Positions 35,163-47,100 of a stretch of DNA of 64,000 bases are shown piece by piece (position 1 is the stretch's first letter; the number at the start of each line of letters is the position of its first letter). The stretch lies in assembly GCF_963583255.1 (NCBI RefSeq), contig NC_084807.1, positions 20,733,572 to 20,797,571 on the forward strand, read 5' to 3'. Under the pieces are notes generated by a model. The model had not been told where the DNA came from and made no database searches. It saw only the letters and a list, made by a program, of their open reading frames with translations. Both the position numbers and the translations under genes were made by a program. The stretch is from Pyrus communis. Lineage: Eukaryota; Streptophyta; Magnoliopsida; Rosales; Rosaceae.

Positions 35163-36167
35163 TCATTTTAGACTATTGAGCCATAATTTTTTCCTCGACT
35201 CAGACATCTTCATAAATATCCTCCTCCAATCCGAGCTAGTGAACTTCTCCAAAGCTTTCAAATAAGCGGTATCATCAATATCTTCCATGCCCTCAAGTAC
35301 TTCCATACAATCTTCAATGGTACTTAACTTTCTCAATGGGGAGGATACTTCCCTCTCTCTTTTACGCTTAACCTTTTCCAATGTAGCCTCAGTCTTGGCA
35401 TTAAGTGACTTTGCCCAAGCTGCAATAGCTTCGTCCATTTTGGTTGACTTGGATGACTTTGACTTCGAGGAAAGATCACTTGGAGGAAAAAGAGCACGAC
35501 GCTTGGTACTGGTTCCTTCATGTCCTTCACTAAATGCCCTTGAATCACTTCTGGTACTTTGTCTAATGTGTGCACCAGTGGTAAGAAACCCAGCTTCTAA
35601 CTCTCTCTCAAAATCAGAATTTGGAGGAGAATTGGTGGATGCATACTGCATTTGACCAGTAGCAGTGGTATTATTGAAAATCTGTCCAAGCACCTCATAA
35701 TGAGAACACCCTTTGCTACAGAAACGGCTAGCAAACTTGTTTTTCTGTAAAATTTTAATATAGGTTGACACACTTAGAAAATAATATTATATAATGCATA
35801 TCTATAAAGAAAATACATTATGTAATATAATAAATACCTTAATATAAGCTGCCCAAACTTCATCCGATGCTTGAACAGTGTTTGCAACAGGGTCCCAACC
35901 CATCTTAGTATGATTAACAAGCTTGGCAAACTCACGGTGAATCTTCCGCAACCGATTATATTTTTGCTTCAATTTTTCACGAGTGTATCTCTTACCATAT
36001 TTGTCAAACAACTTCATGTCAATCGCATCCCACTGATTCTTTTCTAAAGTGTTGGTTTGCAAGCCTTTTTTTGTCTCTTCATACAACATACTAATGAAGT
36101 AGTCTTCAATAGGTTTTGGCCAATTAGCTTTATCATCAAGGTCATTTTCAAAGTCCTTGTTTGACAT
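35163..36167 (-). CDS. Myb/SANT-like protein of PIF/Harbinger element
   Basis: ORF1-type partner of the transposase; in known PIF/Harbinger elements it binds DNA and helps nuclear entry of the transposase. Exons: 36167-35838 (110 codons) and 35744-35163 (193 codons plus stop); 303 residues. Residues about 15-90 form a Myb/SANT-like (Myb_DNA-bind_3) domain: NWPKPIEDYFISMLYEETKK, then YTREKLKQKYNRLRKIHREF and MGWDPVANTVQASDEVWAAY. The rest is Ser- and charge-rich with an ending typical of these proteins (MKMSESRKKLWLNSLK). No internal stop was found. Its transcript would read in the same direction as the transposase, which lies downstream. Confidence 0.85.
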
Positions 36168-37330
36168 CTCTCAAACACGTACTAGAACAATGTAAACGGA
36201 AACATCGAAATTAATACAAAGCTAAAAGCTACATTCACTTATGAATGTACAAAACACATATATACTCAGTTCTATGTAGTATGTACTATATACTCAGTTT
36301 TCACGAACTAGATGATAAATAAAAAGGCATTTTATGCATGCGAATATCAAACAAAATAAGAGTAGTGTGACCTAAGCGTAACTCATTTACCTCTTCCAAA
36401 GACACAGGCATGACAATACGACTTAATTCAAAGACCAAAATGAAAACGAGACTTCTCTTATTAAATCCAAACAAGAACCATCGCTAAAAAACACAACGTA
36501 ATTCAAAGACCTAGTCTATCATTAAAGCATTCACAGAGAAAATATGAAAAATTCATTTTTGAACTCAAACATTTGACATTTTGGCTACTCCAAAGACCCA
36601 TCCAATAAAACAAGTATATCACATAATATTACTTGCTACATACATGTAGCAAATGTCAGAAATCCATTCTATGAAACAAGCAACCATATGAATTTTGTAA
36701 CCAACCACATATTTACCATGTCAGCATAAAAAAAGGATCTGAACCCATCAGCTAATTCGTGCCATCTATCGATTCAAGATAGCAAAAATCCAGCTTAAAA
36801 ATATGATTTTAAGCTCTTAGCCATCTAATAAACAAACCCCACTTCCAAAAACTCCTCAAAAGTTGAGTTTGAATGGAAAAACGGATAGCAAATTATGGCC
36901 ATCAGACTAACAAAGAATGGATTTTTTAATACACTTTTCATGTAAATTAAACACAACCAGATGGTGGTTCCTAATCATTTTCTGAAACTAACTAGGTAAA
37001 ATGCGAGTGGTGAACAATCAAAGCATTAAAGCATGGTTTTTTTTTTTACTATATATATATATATATATATATCTATATATCAAAGAACAGAGAAGATGAG
37101 GAGGAGGACCTTGTTCGATGATCGGATTCTTGAGCTAATAAGGCTTGTCCAGAACGCTCTTCACCAAAAACGAAAACGACCGAGTCCGATTCGATGTCCT
37201 TGTGAACAAAAGCTAGTATTTGTTCTTCCTGGAATCGAAATCGATCAGTTTGAATTGTGATTTGCAATGCCACACTGTCTCTACTCCGCTGCTCGGAATA
37301 TATATACAGTACATAAATGAATCACACCAA

Positions 37331-37640
37331 TTAGATATATAAACTCAATTTCTCACAACCTAACACATAAAACACATAAATCCAACTTTCTGATCGTTTT
37401 CTCCATTCCGAGGAACCAAACAAAATAGTAAGAGAAAGACCCATTACCGTGATCGTTCCTGACAATGAAGAGAATGGCCCAGTCTCGTCCCCAATCAACC
37501 ACTCAGAGATTCGAAGCTTAAAGCTATTCACCGGAACCTTCACCCTACTGGCCGGAATCTCTTGGTCTTTCGTGGTTGGTGAGGCGGAAGGCTTGTTCGT
37601 GGTCTGCACAATGCATGTCACTCAGACCTCCATTGCGATC
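37331..37640 (-). pseudogene. OB-fold-like host gene fragment inside PIF element
   Basis: A 96-codon frame includes VPVNSFKLRISEWLIGDETG. This resembles the RIxExLVGDETG core of plant At4g28440-type OB-fold proteins. Just after it the frame must shift by one base to continue as AILFIVRND, as in that family, and then a GTAATGGG donor-like site follows. It looks like a captured, broken host exon. It lies about 190 bp inside the right end of the element. The identification rests on a short match. Confidence 0.4.
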
Positions 37641-37835
37641 TGAATCTGTGGAAAAAAAAAAAAAATACTAAAACCTGACTTTTGTTGTTTTCAAATTATA
37701 ATGGGCTGTTCTTAAATTTTTTTTAGTCCAGTTTTGCAAAATGGGCTTACCAAATGGGGTTTTTTCCTTTAAAACTTAAAAATTGTTTTTGAGTTAAAAA
37801 CTTTGGACTCAAATCCAATACCAAACAGGCCCTTA

Positions 37836-38791
37836 GCTTTTAGTTCGAACTCTGTTGTAGCTTGAAGACTAATCTAACATCTAATCTAATAAAATTTATC
37901 ATTTAACAAAAAAAAAAAAATTTACTAATTTGTTTGGGAAATGTCCTTTTTAATAAAATTCTCAAGAATAAGCAATTATATTAGGGTAATTAATTATTTT
38001 AATAAAAAGTCTTAATCTCCCTCAAAAAAAGAGAAAAAAAAGTCTTAATCATGTGTCCTTTTCTCCACCACATCAAACCTTCCGTCGCCCTTCTCGTCCA
38101 ATAGAAATGTTTTTGTTTATTGAGTGAAAGTACATTTACAAAAAAATTCATTTTCACCTTTAACACATAACGCCACTTAATGTTTCAATTTCACCCCTTT
38201 ATTTAAATGAATAAATGAAACTAGGAGAGAGAGAGCACACATTTTATGTGTATGTGAATAATTTCTCTTAATAATTACATATTTTGTAATATTACATAAT
38301 TACTATTTTGTCTTCCTTATATAAATATTGTGTATCAAAAGTGAGGGTAAAATTGGAAAAATATGATTGTCATTATCTAAAAAAACAGAGGGTAAAATAG
38401 GAAAGATAGGGATATGATTGTTATTTTGTCAAAACATACAAAATTACTATTTTGCCCTCCTTTTGTCAATAATGTGTATCAAAATTGAGGGTAAAATAGA
38501 AAAAAAAGTTGACAATAAGAGTTTTCTTAATAATAGCATAAATGAGATAAAGAGAGTAAGCGAGAACGTGAAGTGACGAGAAAGGGGAAAAAAGTTTATT
38601 TTACTTTATGTTTTTTTTAATATTAAAGATATATTATAATCATATGTGGAAAAGACTTAAAAAATAATAGTAAATTTTGATTTGCCTGAAATTATATTGT
38701 TGTTTATGTTTTTTATTTTTGTTTAGTTTTAATTAGAAGATTAGATTGATAATTTTATGAAGTTGGTTGACAATCAGAGTCTTATTGATAC
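37836..38791. other. Intergenic AT-rich DNA with imperfect tandem repeat
   Basis: Two similar blocks at about 38299-38362 and 38450-38512 share TGTGTATCAAAA and TGAGGGTAAAAT. Poly-A and poly-T runs are frequent. No gene is seen. Confidence 0.4.
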
Positions 38792-39058
38792 AGTTAATCT
38801 CGGTTTACTATCTTGAATTTTTTTTGGTTTTCAACATTTCATATATTAAGTTTTTTTTAATCCCAGTTTGGTATCTAAAGTCATAATTATGAGATACTTT
38901 CATACCTCTGTTAAGTTAAGGAACCAATGACCGTGCCACGTGAATATTAACAATTTAAAAATTAAATAAAATTAAATAAAAATCAAATCCCAATCATCTC
39001 TCCAAATCAGAGGAAAACATTTTCCCAAATCCCCAAAGTCGGAAAAAATATCCCTTCT

Positions 39059-39250
39059 AGATCCTCTTTGTAGGGATCTAGGAGATCAATCAATCATGTC
39101 CATTCATAGTAACATCGTGCAATCAGTTTTTGTTAGGTCTTAATATTTAATTTTAAATTTTAAATGATTTCTGACCGCACAATATACGATAAACGGACAT
39201 AATTGATTGATATCCCGGATTCCCACAAAGAGAATATGGAGAGGATCTTT
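39059..39250. mobile_element. Inverted-repeat MITE, family 1 copy C
   Basis: Ends AGATCCTCTTTGTAGGGAT and GGAGAGGATCTTTTT are near inverted. Inner arms TGTCCATTCATAG and CGATAAACGGACA pair, and CTGACCGCACAATATACGAT matches copies A and B. It lies in the opposite orientation to those copies. Confidence 0.7.
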
Positions 39251-39293
39251 TTCCCCAAAGCCAACAACCCTAATTTTTGCCATGGACCCATAT

Positions 39294-39687
39294 TGTTACA
39301 TCCCACATCGCCTAAGGGAGTGGATCATGTAAGCCTTATATGTATATTCCCATCTCTACTTAGCACGAGGCCTTTTAGGAGCTCGCTTAACTTCGGAACA
39401 TCTCACATCGCCCAGGAAAGTGGATCATGTAAGCCTTATATGTATATTCCTGTCTCTACCTAGCACGAGACCTTTTGGGAGTTCATTGGCTTCGGGTTTC
39501 GTCGGAACTTCGAAGTTAAGCGAGTTCGCTCAAGAGCAATCCTAGGATGGGTGACCCACTGAGAAGTTCTCGTGTGAGTTCCCAAAAACAAAACCATGAG
39601 GGCATGGTCGGGACCCAAAGCGGACAATATCATGTTATGGTGGAGTCGAGCCAAGGATGTGGTGGGGACTCGGGGCGGGATGTGACA
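39294..39687 (+). mobile_element. Cassandra TRIM solo LTR with 5S rRNA-like region
   Basis: Starts TGTTACATCCCACATCGCC and ends GGGATGTGACA, flanked by an exact 5-bp duplication CATAT (39289-39293, 39688-39692). Positions 39503-39583 resemble 5S rRNA (CGAAGTTAAGCG, CTAGGATGGGTGACC, GAAGTTCTCGTGT), the hallmark of Cassandra, which uses 5S-derived RNA polymerase III promoter boxes. The 5' part is present twice (39298-39398 and 39399-39500), and the first copy ends in CGCTTAACTTCGGA, which is 5S-like sequence in inverse orientation. Confidence 0.92.
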
Positions 39688-39883
39688 CATATTGACATGT
39701 GGTGCCAAATCATTATCTACTTAGGCGTCACGTCATTATTTAATAGCTGACTTAACCGCAACCTTAACGAAATTACGAAATTGTCCTGAAATTTTGACTT
39801 CAGGTACCATTCTGGGATAAAAAAACTTGATGTACCAAATGTTGAAAACCAACAAACTTGAGGGTAATAAACTGAGATTAACT

Positions 39884-41169
39884 CTTATTAATATGTAGTT
39901 TTGATTAATTGTTTCATGTTTAGATTATATTAAGAGATAATTGTAGTAATGATTATCAATTTTAACTTAATTGGAATAATAGTCATCAACTAAAAATACA
40001 TGATCATTGGTTATTTAACTCATCAAAACTGATTAAATTGTAAAAATTTTATTAATTTTTGGCTAAATTACCTAAAATAAAATTGCTATTTCATTATTTT
40101 CTCCATAACCAAAATTTACCATTCATTCTAAGTACGATCCGACCCGTCAATATCCAAATATTCCATATTTACCTAACAAAATAATAATAATAAATAAGAA
40201 AGTCGGTTGAAAGCTGCAGGCGTGTCGTTCTTTCATACTTTTCTTCTTCAACCTCTTCGTCTCCGGCAAACCATCGATCCAGTTGGCCTCTGCGCACCAC
40301 CGTCGCATTCCAATCCGCTGCCACGAGCTCCGACCTCCAATACGCCTCCGGCTCCGACGACCCGATCCATATCTAGCTCCAGACCCTACCCTACCCCAAA
40401 TCCCAGCTCCAAAGCACTCTTCACTTCTCCACTAATCTCCCATTCAATTGACTTCCGTCCGAACACAGTTCTGCATCTACAGGACGACGCCGTTTTCCGT
40501 TCAAGATTCGATTACGAACATTGCCGCCTCAATAATAGGTGATCATTTGATTTTTTCAATGAATTTCACTGTTCATTTTTTCAATGATTATATAATTGAA
40601 TCTGTTATTGGTTTGTTGGAAGCTTAGGTCTTCCTTTTGCCCGTAATTGCTTTGGCTTCGGTGTTCTTCGTACTGGATCTAGAGGTAATATTTGTTTCCA
40701 ATCTTTACTTTCTGTTTGGTTGCTGAGAAAGTTGTGGGGAACATAAAAAATGAATGGAAAGTTTGAAGTGTTGCTGCTTATGTTGCGTTTTTAGTTTTTG
40801 GGTAGTTTAATATTCAACTCAAACATGCATAGTAGTTGTCTCGAGCTCAGTTGAAGATATTCCACTTCGACGTCTAGGAGATATTGCATATGGATTTTGG
40901 AACTGGAATTTTTATAATCCCATATTCGGTTGCTCGAATTTTGTCGAAAGATTAGGAAAGAAGTTAATTTGAATTGGAATTTACTTTATTGGTTGTTTAG
41001 TTGAAAAAGAAAAGCTAAATATTTTAGTTTAACAAAGTATTATTGAAGATGGCTTATATGAATTTCTCATTCCGTCCTTATTAATTGAAAAAAACCATCC
41101 CTTTATTTCCAGTTGGGGATAAGCTGGAATGAGTTGAGTTGTACAGCTCCGCCGAGGTAAAAGCTCACT
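39884..41169 (+). other. SEC8 upstream region and 5' UTR
   Basis: The segment from about 40200 is C-rich, leader-like DNA. GTGATCA near 40540 and GTAATAT near 40685 could be donors of 5' UTR introns. A 111-codon frame at 40207-40542 overlaps this leader and has no recognisable domain; it is not called as a gene. Confidence 0.4.
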
Positions 41170-44100
41170 ATGGGACTTTTTGATGGATTGCCCGTGTCTC
41201 GAGACAAGGCAGTAAGTTCAAGTCACTTATCTTACTACACCTGTTAATAACTATATATTTGGTTGTTTGCAATGGATATGGAGCTCACATTCCATTTCTC
41301 TGGCAAGGGGGTTTGGCGGTGCAGGTGTCTATGGTAGGAATTGCAATTCGTAAAAGGGTTCTGCATAATATTAACTTTTGACTGTATAGAGTTGGTTCTA
41401 TTTTCATTATTCTTGAAATGTCTTCAGAATTCACAAGACATGTTCTTTATTCGATTGTAAATAAAAGTTGCATGCTTTAGCTGCTAGAAACTTAGTGCTT
41501 TATTTTTTTGCTGTTGGTGCATATTTCTCATTTCAGAGTTCTGATGAATATATCTGATTTGACTTCAATAAGGAAAAGATTCTTGCTAAAAATTTGATTG
41601 ACGAAAACGTGTTGTGTCATCAATTCATAGATGTTTACTGTTTGCTGTAGGCTTAAATTTATACCTGCCATAATGCTACTTGTCAATTACAAAATGGGGT
41701 TTACTATAATTTGCAAGTTTGACTTGATCCCAACACTACTTGTTTTCTGAGGATGCAGTTTATCTGGAAAACACCCTGTTTCACTTCATCTTATTTGTTT
41801 GCTTTTTTTTTGTTGTGACAAATTGGTCTTTTGTGTATGCTTCCTGCACACCCAGTTTCACCCCTTTGGCATGTCTTAAATAAAATTAGGTAATAAAAAA
41901 ATGTCGTACACACTATAAAAGGTGAAAATCCTTAATTTTCTTCAGTAAAACTGGAAGGAACAGTTTATTAGTGATTCTAAATTGAAAAATAATCTGAGGA
42001 AAAAGTTTATGGATTCCACGTTGTAATAACTATACTTATTAGAAAAAGAGCTGTAGGTTTTTATATGTTCATGCCTGGCACTCTGGTCTGGTAGAATTTC
42101 GACTCCCTCTGGATTTTGCTCTTTAATGCATCTGGCAATAGACTGAGGGCCTGTTTGGAACTGCTTTTAAATTGATTGAAAGCGCTTTTAGAGAAAATGT
42201 TTTTGTGTTCCAAAAGCACTTAAAATGCTTCCTGCAAGAAGAAACAGTTATTTGATTCTTGGACATGAAGAAATAAAGTGCTTTTTTAGGATTCAATTGT
42301 CATTTTACCAAGGATTGGTTCCAAAATCATTTTCACCAAAAGTGCTTTCAGCCATTTTAAAAGCACTTCCAAACGAGCCCTAAACTTAGCAAATAGAGAA
42401 TAACTAGAAACACACAAGTTTTATACTGGCTCAGTAGAACCTTTGCCTACATCCAGTTGTGATTTCTCTGGGTTGAGAAATCATGGCTTCTTTGAATTAA
42501 TAATAGAGTAAACAGTGCTTTTGTAAACTATAGAACTAATCCCTCTCTTTCTCTTGGTTGTCTCTCTGTTCTCTCTTGTATTTATTGGGTGCGTCTGACC
42601 CACCTATTTACTTATTAAGTCTCCTAATCTATTTGGGAAAGCACACTTGCATTCCTATTCTGTTTCTGCTTTTAGAATTCCTAATCTAATTGTACAAGAA
42701 AACTTAATTCTTTCCTAATCATGGTAGGACAAGAATCTGTGCACCTTTAACTTTCCTAATACAATCCTAAACAAAATAGGACTCTTAACAAATGACGAAC
42801 CAAATCCTAACACACTTCTGATAATGTTACAATATTGAACAATAACAATAAGCTTATGAGGTAAAAGTCTTTTACATACAGAGAATTCCCTGTAATATCT
42901 AGAAGCATGCACCAGCATATGAAAACAATAATTTAATACAGTGTTTAAACTTTAGCATGCATGCTTTGTTATGCATAGTGCTTCTTGATGTTACCTTCTC
43001 AATTTTTCTTCTGTCATCATGGTAATTTCAGTATCTGAGGGAAGAGATTGCAAAGATAGATGAGAGCTGGGCTGCTGCTCGTTTTGATTCATTACCTCAT
43101 GTTGTTCGTATTTTGACGTCCAAAGATCGTGAAGGTGAAGTCCAGTTTCTGAAGGAGCAAAGTGATGTTGTTGAGGAGGTTGTGGATGAAGTTGTGCATA
43201 ATTATCACAGTGGCTTCAATAAAGCAATTCAAAATTATTCTCAGGTCTTGTATATCTTTCTGGATAAGAATATTTAATCTATTTGTCCATTTTTTTCTTT
43301 AATCTTTTTCAATTTTATATATTTTTAGCATCCATGGTGATATAAGAAACTGAATCTTGTGGGTGCTCCAATAATTCATCTGTTTTCTGACCAAAAAAAA
43401 AAATATTTATCAAAATGTTTTGCTTTGAAAATGCTAGTGTTTTAATGGTTTTTTTGTTTCTGATTTTGGGGGAAGTGGACGGTTGTCAAAAACAAGAGTT
43501 GACTCTTGCATACTACTATCTCACTCTACTCAATTCTTTCCAGATCTTGCGGTTGTTCAGCGAATCTACTCAAAGTGTTGGGGTCCTGAAGGTTGATTTG
43601 GCTGAAGCAAAGAAGTGTCTCAGTGCCCGTAGTAAACAGCTGCATCAGTTATGGTACCGGTCAGTTACTTTGCGTCACATAATCTCCCTCTTAGATCAAA
43701 TTGAGGGCATATCTAAGGTTCGTCTTATCTTTTTTTTTTTTTTTTTTTTTTTTGTTTTAATTTATTAATTTTTATATCTTTAGACAATACCAGGCTCAGG
43801 AGTATTGGGATTATTTCATTCAGGAGTATTGGGAGTATTTGAACTCTTGACCATGAAGTTAGCTTTTGGGAGGGTGTGTCAACTGCGTTCTGCTCAATCC
43901 ATTGTACTTGAGTTGCAGTTGTATTAGTTTGCTCATTCATATTTAAATTGATGAGCATGCATATGTACATAAAGAAATTGATGAGCATGTGTTCACGTAT
44001 ATTTTTATTTGAATTTTGAAATAATTTATTTAAACCCTGACCTTTACAGCTCACGAGATAGCTGGGGGCCCGCACGGCGGGCTATTAGCTCAGTGGTAGA

Positions 44101-47100
44101 GAGCGCCCCTGATAACTGCATCGTTGTGCCTGGGTTGTGAGGGCTCTCAGATATCATGCAAACCCTATACTAATAGAATAGAACCTTACTCCATTTAATC
44201 TAATAAAAGTTAAATGTTTTTTAGTACACGCACACGCTCACAGCTTACAACTCATTACTTAGCAATGTAGCTTTAGATTTAACACATATGTTTTATGCTT
44301 TGATACATCTGTATTGTCTGGTATCCATACTTTTTCATTGAACTACGGGTGATAAAAATATTCCAACTGAATCAACTTCATGCCTAAATGTTTCATTTCA
44401 TCTATTATCTGGTCAAAATGTGGCTCAGGTTCCAGCTCGGATAGAGAAGCTGATTGCTGAAAAGCAGTATTATGCTGCTGTTCAATTTCATGTTCAATCA
44501 ATGTTGATGCTTGAAAGAGAGGGGCTTCAAACGGTAGGGTGTTTTATATTAAAAGAATAAAATATTATCTTCAAACAGTACATTTGTCAACTACTTTATT
44601 TGTTTTTAAATTGAAATTTGTACGTAAATGTTTTTCCTACTCTTTTATGGTGGCTTGGTTGAAGCTTTAGTTTTATCTAACTATACTAGATCCTAAAACA
44701 GTTTGTCCCATTTTATTCTCAAGTTTCATTATTGCCGGTTGGTTCAGTAATAATGGTGTCAACTTCAAGGTTCAATCTTTTTCTTCATCCAATATATCAT
44801 AGCGTTTCACCATTTTTCTTTTTTATATTTTTAAATTGTTAGCTTCTCTGCACCACTTTAAATTGTTAGCGTTTCACCACTTTATAATTGATTGGCTCAG
44901 GTCGGTGCCCTTCAAGATGTTCGCTCTGAGTTGACAAAGTTGCGAGGAGTTCTGTTTTATAAAGTGCTAGAGGATTTACATGCTCATCTTTACAACAAGG
45001 GTGAATATAGGTATTTACTTGTGTTTTGACGTTTTTTTCCTTTTGGTACCTTCATATACTTAGCATCACTTTAAAAATAGGACCTTCTAGAGGAAAAAAT
45101 GAAGAAAATTTTACTTTATTGCTTTCAGTTGATTTGCATACTTATGGGGTGGCTGGGATGTTCTGGGATTTAGGCATTAGAGGATTTGTTTTCCATCTAC
45201 TGCTCTCTATTTCATGTTAGCTGCACACTTTTTTGTTCCTGCTGCTGTGACAAACTATAATTATATGAAATTGTGATGATTTTATAGAACTCTACTTCTC
45301 TGGGAGCACTCGTCTTCGTCTTTTGGGGAAATTGATGATTGATCAATTTCTAGCTTTGTATTTTTCTTTTTATCCTGTGCAATACTCTCAAAAGCTATTT
45401 CTCATATATATTGTCCTTGTGCTGATTCTTTCTGCAGCTCAGCTGCTTTAAGTTTGCAAGAAATGGATGATGAGGTACCAACCACCACAGCTACTGTATT
45501 TTCACTGAGTAATTCACAATCCCTGTCTCGAAGAACCAGGCTGTTAAAAGGTGACAATCAGTTCGGTAATCAAGGAGATGGATCGTATAGGACAGGTTCT
45601 GTTGATGGCAGGTAAGATTATTATCGCATTATTATTGCATGCTGGGTTTTTCCTTCAACCTGCATTATTATCGCATTATTTTCATTTGAAAATTATATCA
45701 CTTGCAAGTTGTGGATTTTTTTGTTTATACTCTCTTCTAGAAACAAAGTAAGTTCACAATGCCTCAAATTCTTATTGGACATTTTATCTGCTGCTGCATT
45801 ATTTTATGTGGTTAATTTCTTCAAGACCCTCCTGGAGGTTTGTATATTGGTTAGGATATAATAGTATCCATCTTCAAATAAGAGGAAGGTTCCCCGTGAG
45901 TTCAATATGTTGGAGAGAATATATTTTAGGCTTTTTAGCCAAAGTGGTCCCTAAGATTTGCATAACTCCTCACTTTGGTCCCTGAGATTTGAAATCAATA
46001 GAAGTGGTCCATGAGATTGTCCACCATCAATCATTTTGGTCCTTTGATGAAAAATTATGTTAAGCAAGGATCAAAATGATTTGACAAAATTTGAGGGTAT
46101 TTTTGTCATTTTATCCTTATTTAAGTAAGGATCAAAATGATTTGACAAAATTATGTTAAGTAAGGATCAAAATGATTTGACCAAAATGATTGATAGTTGA
46201 CAAGCTCAGGGACCAATTCTATCGATTTCAAATCTCAAGGACCAAAGTGAGAAGTTATGCAAATCTCATGGACCATTTTGGCTAAAAAGCCTATATTTTA
46301 TTGGCTGTTGAGTACCCATTGAAAGTAGTCTTTGGAAAGAAGTTAAAAAATGTCACTAGTGTTTTTATAGTAATGTGTGGCTACTTGTGGATAGGCCTCC
46401 ATGATTTTCTACATAGCCGTTTTGCAATATTCTTTTTACATCTTTTCGATTGAAGGTCATAATCTTGTATGGATGAATTACGTTTATAGTTGGAAGATTG
46501 AATTCTTAATATTATTATATTGTGGTTTTCCTTTGGTAATTCTACATCTAAATTCTGAATGTTTCAGTTCATCTTTTGATGGCGTTGATGAGGAGGGCAC
46601 TTTGGAACTGCATGATGAAGCTACCTCAGATGGGCATACTTCAGTGAGGATCAATGGTGATGTCAAAATTGTTCCTCATGAGATGCCAACATGGCTTCAG
46701 TATTCCACTCCGGATGAATTTCTTGTATGACAACTGTGATTGTTCACATCTCATGTTGTCTTTTGAATGAATTTCTTTTGTGCTGAAAGTTCTGGGGTTT
46801 TTATTTGGATGTAGGAAGCAATAAAGAAAAGTGATGCTCCACTTCATATCAAATATTTGCAGACCATGGTTGAGTGCCTTTGCATGCTAAGAAAAGTTGC
46901 AGCTGCTGGTGCTATAATATGGTTTGTTATCTGGTTTTACTTTTACCTCTTTTGGTTGGTTGTCTGTTGTATTTCAAGAATACTTATCAACTTATTTGAT
47001 ATTTTGTTATTACCCATAACAGCCAAAGATTGCGACCTACAATTCATGAGATCATCACATCCAAGATTAAAGCTCATGCCGAGCTTCTTAATTCCTCAAG

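Larger units (their letters stand above)
33039..37832 (-). mobile_element. PIF/Harbinger element with transposase and Myb-like genes
   Basis: 4794 bp between terminal inverted repeats GGGCCTGTTTGGTAT (left, 33039) and ATACCAAACAGGCCC (right, ending 37832). Both flanks carry TTA (33036-33038 and 37833-37835), the 3-bp target duplication typical of PIF/Harbinger. Inside, on the minus strand, are a Myb/SANT-like gene and a DDE transposase, the two-gene plan of autonomous members. A TAG interrupts the N-terminal part of the transposase frame. Confidence 0.93.
38792..39883. mobile_element. Long-TIR element hosting nested insertions
   Basis: The left arm 38792-38885 (AGTTAATCTCGGTTTAC ... TTGGTTTTCAACATTT) is inverted in the right arm 39788-39883 (AAATGTTGAAAACCAA ... 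GTAATAAACTGAGATTAACT). Arms near 100 bp suggest a MULE-like non-autonomous element. Flanks CTTATTGAT and CTTATTAAT are similar but not exactly placed. It now holds a family 1 MITE and a Cassandra solo LTR. Confidence 0.6.

Noticed and set aside
40207..40542. 111-codon plus-strand frame as a separate gene
   Set aside because: It has no family motif and overlaps the likely 5' leader of SEC8. The conserved SEC8 start is at 41170.
44079..44150. Functional tRNA-Ile gene
   Set aside because: Only the 5' half and the start of a plastid group II intron are present, with no 3' half, so it cannot fold as a tRNA.
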